DNA of 10,882 nucleotides from Desulfurivibrio alkaliphilus (lineage in GTDB: Bacteria; Desulfobacterota; Desulfobulbia; Desulfobulbales; Desulfurivibrionaceae), in assembly GCA_011048585.1 (NCBI GenBank), contig DSDS01000007.1, forward strand, positions 1 to 10,882, read 5' to 3'. A program made the position numbers and the translations under genes. The notes beneath the pieces are model-generated. The model had not been told where the DNA came from, made no database searches, and was given only the letters and a program-made list of their open reading frames with translations. Shown in pieces: positions 5,301 through 10,882 of the stretch (the stretch's first letter is position 1; every line of letters begins with the position of its first letter).

Positions 5301-6064
5301 GCGGCGCCGGCCAGCCAGCCATCCAGATTAGCGGCCTCTACTTCGCCTATGATCGGGTGCCGATCCTGGAAGCGGTCGATCTCCGGATCGAAGAGCTGGA
5401 TTCCCTCTGCATTGTCGGACCCAACGGCGGCGGCAAGACCACCCTGCTAAAGCTGATCCTGGGCCTGCTGGAACCGGATCGGGGCCAGGTGCTGGTGCGG
5501 GGGCGGCAGCCGGCGGAGATGCGCCTGCACCTGGGCTACGTTCCCCAGTACTCCCACTACGACCCCCTCTTTCCGGTGACCGTACTGGACGTGATCCTGA
5601 TGGGCCGCCTGGGCCGCCGCCTGGGGGGCTTTTACCGGGCCGCCGACCGCCGGGTGGCCCGCGATTCCCTGGCCTTGGTGGGCCTGAGCCACCTGGAACA
5701 TCGGGTTTTTTCCGCAATCTCCGGCGGGCAGCGCCAAAGGGTGTTGATCGCCCGGGCCCTGGCCTGCGAGGCCGAGATCCTGCTGCTGGACGAACCCACC
5801 GCCAATATCGACATGGAGACGGAGAACCAGCTCTTCAACCTGCTGCGGGAGTTGAACCGGACCCGCACCATCGTGGTGGTTACCCATGACGTGGGGTTTG
5901 CCTCCAGCTTTTTCCAACGAATCGCCTGCGTCAACCGGCGGGTGGCCACCCACCCGGTGGCCGAACTGGATGGCCGGATGATCCACGAACTCTACGGCAG
6001 CGACGTGGCCCTTATCCGCCACGATCACCACTGCGGCAAAAAGGGGAGTGATTGCGGTGTTTGA
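5297..6064 (+). CDS. znuC: Zinc (metal) ABC transporter, ATP-binding protein
   Basis: This 255-residue ABC ATPase powers import through ZnuB. Visible motifs, in order, are Walker A GPNGGGKTT (41-49), a Q-loop with Gln84 (YVPQYSHYDPLFP, typical of Mn/Zn importers), signature ISGGQRQR (141-148), Walker B ILLLDEP (161-167), D-loop NID (170-172) and switch His197 (VVVTHD). Length and order are normal for the family. The C-terminal tail after residue 240 is rich in His and Cys (HDHHCGKKGSDC), which is unusual and could bind metal. The ATG at 5297 overlaps the znuA stop by 4 nt, so translation is probably coupled. The 3' end carries the ribosome binding site of znuB. The family is certain; zinc rather than manganese is inferred from the ZnuA His loop. 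Confidence 0.92.
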   Translation: MSGAGQPAIQISGLYFAYDRVPILEAVDLRIEELDSLCIVGPNGGGKTTLLKLILGLLEPDRGQVLVRGRQPAEMRLHLGYVPQYSHYDPLFPVTVLDVILMGRLGRRLGGFYRAADRRVARDSLALVGLSHLEHRVFSAISGGQRQRVLIARALACEAEILLLDEPTANIDMETENQLFNLLRELNRTRTIVVVTHDVGFASSFFQRIACVNRRVATHPVAELDGRMIHELYGSDVALIRHDHHCGKKGSDCGV

Positions 6065-6899
6065 GTTTATCGAGGCCCTGCGCCACCCCGACGTTGCCTT
6101 CTTCCGTTACGCCTTCCTGCTCGGTGCCCTGGCCTCGATCTCCTTCGGGGTGATGGGGACCTATGTGGTGGCCCGCCGGATCAGCTACCTGGCCGGGGCC
6201 ATCGCCCACTGCGTGCTGGGGGGGATCGGGGCCGGGCTCTACCTGCGGCATAAGGTGGGAATCTCCTGGTTCGATCCGATCTACGGCGCGATCATCGCGG
6301 CCCTGCTGGCCGCCCTGGTCATCGGCCTGGTCAGCATTCACGCCAGGCAGCGGGAAGACACGGTGATCGGGGCCCTCTGGGCCACCGGCATGGCCGTCGG
6401 CCTGCTCTTCATCGCCAAGACTCCCGGTTATGTCGAGCCGATGAGTTATCTCTTCGGCAACATCCTCCTGATCTCCCAAACCGATCTCTGGCTGGTGATC
6501 GGACTGGACCTGGTGGTGGTGGGGATTGTCCTGCTCTGCTACAACCAGTTGCTGGCAGTCAGTTTCGATCAGGAGTTCGCCTGGCTGCGGGGTTTGAACA
6601 CCGAACTCTACACCCTGCTGCTGCTGCTGCTCACCGCTCTGACCGTGGTCCTGTTGGTGCGGGTGGTGGGAATCGTGATGGTGATCGCGCTTTTAACCCT
6701 GCCTGCCGCGGTGGCCGGCACCTTTGCTCGCACCCTCCGGCAGATGATGCTGGGGGCAACCCTCTGCTGCCTGCTCTTCGTCACCCTGGGCCTGGCCCTG
6801 AGTTTCAACTACGACCTCCCCAGCGGCCCGGTCATCATTCTGGTGGCCGCCGTCTCCTACCTGCTGGCCCTGGCCGGCAAAAAAATCGCCGCCTACTGA
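6057..6899 (+). CDS. znuB: Zinc (metal) ABC transporter, permease
   Basis: This 280-residue integral membrane protein of the ABC-3 family forms the channel of the metal importer. It has about 7-8 hydrophobic segments, beginning with 'FLLGALASISFGVMGTYVV' and including the family segment 'RRISYLAGAIAHCVLGGIG' (roughly residues 41-59). Near the C terminus 'VIALLTLPAAVAG' and the following basic loop 'FARTLRQMM' look like the coupling region that docks on the ATPase. I choose the GTG at 6057: AAGGGGAG (6041-6048) then lies 8 nt upstream, while the GTG at 6048 overlaps that site with no spacing. With this start the gene overlaps znuC by 8 nt. It is the last gene of the operon and converges on mtaD with 17 nt between the stops. 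Confidence 0.9.
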   Translation: MFEFIEALRHPDVAFFRYAFLLGALASISFGVMGTYVVARRISYLAGAIAHCVLGGIGAGLYLRHKVGISWFDPIYGAIIAALLAALVIGLVSIHARQREDTVIGALWATGMAVGLLFIAKTPGYVEPMSYLFGNILLISQTDLWLVIGLDLVVVGIVLLCYNQLLAVSFDQEFAWLRGLNTELYTLLLLLLTALTVVLLVRVVGIVMVIALLTLPAAVAGTFARTLRQMMLGATLCCLLFVTLGLALSFNYDLPSGPVIILVAAVSYLLALAGKKIAAY

Positions 6900-6916
6900 C
6901 CGGCTCCGCCGCCGGT
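6899..6916. terminator. Small hairpin between convergent znuB and mtaD
   Basis: ACCGGC (6899-6904) and GCCGGT (6911-6916) form a perfect 6-bp stem with a 6-nt loop filling the 17-nt gap between two convergent stop codons. No T tract follows on either strand. A 10-bp palindrome (TTCAGCTGAA, 6916-6925) overlaps the mtaD stop. It may help block read-through, but the support is weak. Confidence 0.3.
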
Positions 6917-8242
6917 TCAGCTGAAGGGGTTGAAGCGGGCCGCGATATCACCGAACTCGGCCAGCAGCTTGGCCTCGTCGATGGTCAGCAGTTGCCGATC
7001 ACGCATGACCAGCCGACCGTCGATTATCGAGTGTTTCACATCCGCCCCCCGGGCCGCGTAGACCAGTTGGGAGACCGGGTGATAGAGCGGGGTCAGATGA
7101 GGCTGATGCAGATCGAGCACGATGCAGTCCGCCTTTTTCCCCACCTCCAGGGTCCCGATCCGCTCCTGGGCCCCCAGCAGTTTTGCCCCGCCGCGGGTGG
7201 CCAGGCCCAAAACCTCCGGCGCGCTCACCGCCGTGGGGTCCAGCTTGTTGACTTTATGGATTTTGGCCGCCATATCCATCTCCCCAAACAGGTCGACATC
7301 GTTGTTGCTGGCCGCCCCGTCGGTACCCAGACCCACCGTGACTCCCGCCGCCAGCAGTTCCCCCAGCGGGGCCACCCCGGATGCCAGCTTCATGTTGCTC
7401 TCCGGGCAATGGGCGATCTTCACTCCCCGCCGGGCCAGCAATTCGATCTCTTCTTCGCCCAGCCAAACCCCATGGGCCGCCACCGTCCGCTCATCGAGCA
7501 CCCCCAGGGCTTCCAGATGAGCCACCGGATGGCGGCCGTACTCTTTGCGACAGTTTGCCACCTCATCACGGGTTTCCGCCAGGTGGATCTGATAGATCAA
7601 ATCATGCTTGCGAGCCACCCCATGGAGTTTCCGCAACAACTCGGGAGAGCAGGTATAAACCGCGTGGGGAATCACGGTAATTTCGATTCTTTTATGGTCC
7701 CGGTAGCGGGCCACCAGATCCTCCAGATAGGCCAAGCCGTTGGCCAGTTCGCCGTAGCAGGGAGAGGGAAAATCGAAAAATCCCTCACCGAGCCAGGCCC
7801 GCATCCCGCTCTCGTCGGCCGCCCGGGCCACTTCGGCGGAAAACAGATACATATCGCAAAAACTGGTGGTGCCGGAACGGATCATCTCCGCCATGGAGAG
7901 CAGGGTTGAGCGGTAGACGATCTCGGGGGTCAACCTGGCTTCGGCGGGAAAGATATGTTCGGTGAGCCAGGTCATCAGGGGAAGATCGTCGGCCAGGCCC
8001 CGGAAGCAGCTCATGGCCGCGTGGGTGTGGGCGTTAATCAGACCGGGCATGATCAGTCCATGGGGGGTGTCCAGGCGGGGAGCGGCGGGGAAACGGGCGG
8101 TCAGTTGAGCGGCCGGTCCCACCGCCGCGATCCGGTCCCCCTGGATCGCCACCGCTCCGTCTCGCCACTGGCTCTCCCGATCATCCATGGTCAGCACCAG
8201 GGCCCCGGTCAGCAACAGATCGATATCGTTTTCATTCATCAT
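6917..8242 (-). CDS. mtaD: 5'-methylthioadenosine / S-adenosylhomocysteine deaminase
   Basis: This is a 441-residue amidohydrolase of the TRZ/ATZ (SAH/MTA deaminase) family. It hydrolyses the adenine amino group of 5'-methylthioadenosine and S-adenosylhomocysteine, giving methylthioinosine and S-inosylhomocysteine. Metal and catalytic residues are visible: His72 and His74 (NAHTHAAM), His220 and Glu223 (IHLAET), and Asp308 (GLGTDGAAS). Other family marks are 'FRGLADDLPLMTWL', 'VAAHGVWL', 'HCPESNMKLASG' and the C-terminal composite-domain strand 'GTLEVGKKADCIVLD'. I choose the start at 8242 (MMNENDIDLLL): TGGAG lies 7 nt upstream, the protein begins with the expected small beta domain, and the gene then overlaps the preceding phosphorylase stop by 11 nt. 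The frame is open for 22 more codons, but those lie inside the phosphorylase gene. Other adenosine analogues such as 5'-deoxyadenosine are possible substrates. Confidence 0.9.
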   Translation of the reverse strand: MMNENDIDLLLTGALVLTMDDRESQWRDGAVAIQGDRIAAVGPAAQLTARFPAAPRLDTPHGLIMPGLINAHTHAAMSCFRGLADDLPLMTWLTEHIFPAEARLTPEIVYRSTLLSMAEMIRSGTTSFCDMYLFSAEVARAADESGMRAWLGEGFFDFPSPCYGELANGLAYLEDLVARYRDHKRIEITVIPHAVYTCSPELLRKLHGVARKHDLIYQIHLAETRDEVANCRKEYGRHPVAHLEALGVLDERTVAAHGVWLGEEEIELLARRGVKIAHCPESNMKLASGVAPLGELLAAGVTVGLGTDGAASNNDVDLFGEMDMAAKIHKVNKLDPTAVSAPEVLGLATRGGAKLLGAQERIGTLEVGKKADCIVLDLHQPHLTPLYHPVSQLVYAARGADVKHSIIDGRLVMRDRQLLTIDEAKLLAEFGDIAARFNPFS

Positions 8243-9065
8243 GCAGAAACTCCAGCAGCAGTCGCTCCAGCCGGGCGGCACAGGCCTCGCTTTCGCGAAT
8301 GATCTCATCGAGCAGAATGGGCTTGAAATTGTCGGGGTCGTTGACGTTGGAAACCACCGCGACTCCCAGCACCCGCATCCCGGCGTGACGGGCCACGATC
8401 ACCTCGGGCGCGGTGGACATCCCCACCGCGTCGGCCCCACAATGGCGCAGATAACGGGTTTCCGCCGGAGTTTCCAGGCTGGGGCCGGGAATGGCCACAT
8501 AGACCCCCTCGGCCACGCGATCCAACTCCAGCCGCCGGGCGCAGGCCCGGGCCCGGGCCAGCAACTCCCGGTCGTAGGCGGTGGATAGATCGGGGAACCG
8601 GGGCCCCCAGGCGTCAATATTGGGTCCCCGCAGGGGGTTGTCGGGGATGAAATTGAGATGATCGTTGATCAACATCAGGGTGCCGGGTTCAAATTCGGGA
8701 TTCAACCCTCCGGCGGCATTGGAGACCACCAGCTCCTGGGCCCCCAACAGGGAGAGCACCCGAATCGGCATGGTCAGAGTTTGGGCCGAATAGCCTTCAT
8801 AATAGTGAAAACGACCCTGCATGATCGCCACCTGCCGCCCCCGCAGCCGCCCAAAAAGCAGATTGCCGTGATGACCGGTCACTGTGGTCCGAGGGAAATA
8901 GGGAATGGCGTCGTAGGGCATCAGCAGCGGGTCCTCGATCATCCCGGCCAGATGGCCCAAACCGGTGCCTAAAACCAGAACCACCTCCGGCTCGGCATGC
9001 AGCCGTTCCAGCAGATAGACCCGGGCCTCCTCCACCCGCTGCGGAAAGGTGGGTTCAGATGGCAT
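8232..9065 (-). CDS. Purine nucleoside phosphorylase family, probably methylthioinosine phosphorylase
   Basis: This 277-residue trimeric-type (PNP/MTAP family) phosphorylase splits a purine nucleoside with phosphate into base and pentose-1-phosphate. Visible sites are the phosphate loop LGTGLG (32-37), GRFHYYEGY (84-92, with Arg85, His87, Tyr89 and Glu90 at PNP positions), SNAAGGLNP (115-123), GPSLETPAE (194-202, base-binding Glu198), GMSTAPE (215-221) and VVSNVND (237-243). Asn240 matches human PNP Asn243, the residue that selects 6-oxopurines; MTAP has Asp there. By eye, Leu252 stands at the place of human His257, which holds the ribose 5'-OH, so a hydrophobic 5' group such as methylthio would fit. 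With mtaD overlapping downstream, methylthioinosine is the likely substrate (inference); plain inosine/guanosine phosphorylase is the alternative. The ATG at 9065 lies inside the end of thrC (11-nt overlap) with only a weak ribosome site, suggesting translational coupling. Confidence 0.88.
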   Translation of the reverse strand: MPSEPTFPQRVEEARVYLLERLHAEPEVVLVLGTGLGHLAGMIEDPLLMPYDAIPYFPRTTVTGHHGNLLFGRLRGRQVAIMQGRFHYYEGYSAQTLTMPIRVLSLLGAQELVVSNAAGGLNPEFEPGTLMLINDHLNFIPDNPLRGPNIDAWGPRFPDLSTAYDRELLARARACARRLELDRVAEGVYVAIPGPSLETPAETRYLRHCGADAVGMSTAPEVIVARHAGMRVLGVAVVSNVNDPDNFKPILLDEIIRESEACAARLERLLLEFLHDE

Positions 9066-10443
9066 GACTCTCGATGAAATCTCGGATTACCCCGGGATCG
9101 GCGGCCAGCACCCGACAACGACTCTCCTTGTCGGCCAGTCGGGCCAGGGCCGGCGGCAACACCGGCGGCTGCCCGATGGCGGCCTCCACCGCGGCGGCGA
9201 ATTTGGCGGGGTGGGCGGTGGCCAGGCAAACCAGGGGCACCCCCTCCCGGCGACAGGCCAAGCCGGCGTAAACCCCCACGGCGGTATGGGGATCGAGGAG
9301 ATAGTCATGCCGGGCTTTAAAATCACGAATGGTGGCCAGGGTGGCGGCCTCATCGGCGCTGCGCGAAGCGAAATCGGCCTGGATCTGAGTAAGCCGAGTC
9401 CCGGAGAAGGAGAGTTTGCCGGTGGCGGCGAACTCCTCCATCTCCCGGCGGGTCGCCGCCGAGTCTTCACCGTTGAGATAGTAAAGATAACGCTCGAAAT
9501 TGCTGGCCAACTGAATATCCATGCTGGGACTGCTGGTGGGACGCACCCGGCTCACCGAATAATCACCGGCCAGCACGAAACGGGTGAGCAGGTTGTTCTC
9601 GTTGGTGGCCAAGATCAGCTGCCCGATCCGCTCACCCAGCAGCCGGCGCGCCACAAAGCCGGCGAAGATATCACCGAAGTTGCCGGTGGGGACCGCGAAG
9701 TCCACCGGGGCCCCCTTCTCGTCACCCAAGCGCAGGGTCGCGTAAACATAGTAAACCACCTGGGCGACGATCCGAGCCCAGTTGATCGAGTTGATCGCCC
9801 CCAGTTGATGTTTCTCTTTAAAGGGAAGATCGCTGAACAGTCTCTTGACGATAGCCTGGCCGTCGTCGAAGGTGCCCTTGATCGCGATATTGAAAACATT
9901 GGCATCCAGCACCGTGGTCATCTGCCGTTCCTGGATCGGGCTGACCCGCTGGTGGGGGTGGAGGATAAAGATATTGATCCGCTCCTTGCCCCGCACCCCG
10001 TAGATGGCGGCACTGCCGGTATCGCCCGAAGTGGCCCCCAGGATGTTCATCCGCCCGCCGGAAGCCGTCAGCAGATACTCAAAAAGATTGCCCAGCAGTT
10101 GCAAGGCCACATCTTTGAAGGCCAGGGTCGGACCGTGGAACAGTTCCAGGATATGGCAGCGACCATGGCGGACCAGGGGGACAGTCTCCGGATCGGTGAA
10201 GCCGGCATAAGAGCGCTTGACCAGTCGCTCCAGGTCGGCGGCGGGGATATCATCGATGAAGAGGCCCAGGACCGCGCAGGCCAGATCGGGATAAGCCAGG
10301 CCGCGCCACTGCTCGATGGTGGCGGCATCAACCACGGGCAGCCGCTCCGGCAGCAACAGGCCGCCATCGGTGGCCAAACCCATCATCACCGCCTCGGTGA
10401 AGGTGATGGGGGCGATTCCGCCCCGGGTGGAGATATAGCGCAT
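9055..10443 (-). CDS. thrC: Threonine synthase
   Basis: This 462-residue PLP enzyme converts O-phosphohomoserine to threonine and phosphate, the last step of threonine synthesis. The N terminus 'MRYISTRGG' with 'GLATDGGLLLPE' (22-33) is the typical threonine synthase N-terminal domain. The PLP lysine is Lys110 in HGPTLAFKD (103-111). 'GATSGDTGSAA' (136-146) and the phosphate-cup loop 'VPTGNFGDIFAG' (251-262) are also clear. The length suits the longer bacterial/fungal class (E. coli ThrC has 428 residues) rather than the short actinobacterial or Bacillus class. AAGGA about 8 nt upstream supports the start at 10443. The gene follows gpmI by 32 nt, and its stop overlaps the phosphorylase start by 11 nt, so it is the middle of an operon. 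No attenuator is seen in the 32-nt gap. Confidence 0.95.
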   Translation of the reverse strand: MRYISTRGGIAPITFTEAVMMGLATDGGLLLPERLPVVDAATIEQWRGLAYPDLACAVLGLFIDDIPAADLERLVKRSYAGFTDPETVPLVRHGRCHILELFHGPTLAFKDVALQLLGNLFEYLLTASGGRMNILGATSGDTGSAAIYGVRGKERINIFILHPHQRVSPIQERQMTTVLDANVFNIAIKGTFDDGQAIVKRLFSDLPFKEKHQLGAINSINWARIVAQVVYYVYATLRLGDEKGAPVDFAVPTGNFGDIFAGFVARRLLGERIGQLILATNENNLLTRFVLAGDYSVSRVRPTSSPSMDIQLASNFERYLYYLNGEDSAATRREMEEFAATGKLSFSGTRLTQIQADFASRSADEAATLATIRDFKARHDYLLDPHTAVGVYAGLACRREGVPLVCLATAHPAKFAAAVEAAIGQPPVLPPALARLADKESRCRVLAADPGVIRDFIESHAI

Positions 10444-10475
10444 GGCAACTATCCTTGACTGTTTAAATAAATGGC

Positions 10476-10882
10476 TCAGTCGAGCAGCAGGCAGGCGCCG
10501 TCCATCTCCGGCGGCACCGGCAACCCCATCAACCTGAGAATGGTCGGGGCAAGCCCGGTCAGGGTTCCATCGGCCCGCAAACGGTGGGTGCCGGGGGCGG
10601 CCTCCTGGTCGATCAGCAGCAGGGGCACCGGGTTGCAGGTGTGGGCGGTCATGGGGCCGCCGGACTCCCGACTGATCATCTCCTCGGCGTTACCATGATC
10701 GGCGGTGATCAACACCACCCCGCCGGCAGCGGTAAAAGCCTCCACCACCCGACCGATGCAGTGGTCCACCACCTCGCAAGCCTTGATCGCCGCCGGCAGA
10801 ATCCCGCTATGCCCCACCATGTCGCCGTTGGCAAAATTTAGTACCACCAGGGCGTAGGGGATCAGCGCGCCCCGCCCCTCCC
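10476..10882 (-). CDS. gpmI: 2,3-bisphosphoglycerate-independent phosphoglycerate mutase, C-terminal part
   Basis: About 134 C-terminal residues are in view; the frame is open to the window edge and the start is outside. The enzyme interconverts 3- and 2-phosphoglycerate in glycolysis and gluconeogenesis and belongs to the alkaline phosphatase superfamily with two Mn ions. Three metal-ligand motifs are visible: NFANGDMVGH (Asp and His), ITADHGNAEEM (Asp-His) and MTAHTCNPVP (His). The C terminus 'GLAPTILRLMGLPVPPEMDG' is the usual ending of the family. The GTG near 10847 is an internal Val, not a start, because family sequence continues upstream (LIPYALVVLNFAN). It is followed after 32 nt by thrC on the same strand. 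Confidence 0.94.
   Translation of the reverse strand, partial: EGRGALIPYALVVLNFANGDMVGHSGILPAAIKACEVVDHCIGRVVEAFTAAGGVVLITADHGNAEEMISRESGGPMTAHTCNPVPLLLIDQEAAPGTHRLRADGTLTGLAPTILRLMGLPVPPEMDGACLLLD

Noticed and set aside
8243..8308. N-terminal extension of mtaD by 22 codons
   Set aside because: It lies wholly inside the phosphorylase gene, has no family similarity and is Cys/Trp-rich; the ATG at 8242 has a ribosome site and starts the expected beta domain.
9049..10458. Open frame of 469 codons on the plus strand, antisense to thrC
   Set aside because: It mirrors thrC almost end to end. Strong GC bias at third positions removes stops on the opposite strand, the product is Gly/Gln/His-rich without a recognisable fold, and thrC is unmistakable.
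1..10882. Mobile elements, CRISPR arrays, tRNA/rRNA genes, defence systems
   Set aside because: No transposase or integrase, no regular spaced repeats, no tRNA-like cloverleaf and no toxin-antitoxin or restriction gene was seen. All long genes have ordinary core or transport functions.

Overview
The window reads as GC-rich (roughly 60%) proteobacterial chromosome. The gene set (family II Mn-dependent pyrophosphatase, single-gene tatA with a 'LPEIG' hinge, HDOD protein, MtaD-type deaminase) suggests the Desulfobacterota (former Deltaproteobacteria), perhaps a Desulfobulbales-type sulfur organism. That placement rests on protein style, not on a database search. I see no mobile element, CRISPR array, tRNA or rRNA.

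Layout. 1-773 (+): 3' part of an HDOD-domain regulator. 806-877: hairpins between two convergent genes. 891-1814 (-): family II inorganic pyrophosphatase ppaC with its own promoter near 1883-1911. 1815-2217: divergent control region holding the ppaC promoter and a long, structured leader for a cold-shock protein (2218-2418, +), which ends in a strong terminator. 2556-3839 (+): class II (zinc) fructose-bisphosphate aldolase-like protein with a long C-terminal extension. 3880-4116 (-): tatA. 4117-4349: divergent intergenic region with a good sigma70 promoter overlapped by a 19-bp inverted repeat. 4350-6899 (+): znuA-znuC-znuB, a tightly overlapping ABC importer operon for zinc (or Mn). 10882-6917 (-): gpmI (C-terminal part only), thrC, a purine nucleoside phosphorylase-family enzyme and mtaD, with 11-nt overlaps between the last three.

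How the genes fit together. PpaC and the aldolase are housekeeping carbon and energy metabolism, as are gpmI and thrC. The Znu system is a self-contained uptake unit with signal-peptide binding protein, ATPase and permease. The last two genes of the minus-strand operon make a coherent pair: MtaD deaminates methylthioadenosine or S-adenosylhomocysteine to the inosine form, and the phosphorylase next to it keeps the Asn typical of 6-oxopurine enzymes but has a Leu where human PNP has the 5'-OH-binding His. This points to a methylthioinosine phosphorylase route.

Most of the window is ordinary core genome. The points that deserve a second look are the deaminase-phosphorylase pair, the terminator-like hairpin inside the cold-shock gene leader (attenuator or small RNA), and the palindrome over the znu promoter. 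I found no clear sign of a wholly new multi-gene system.
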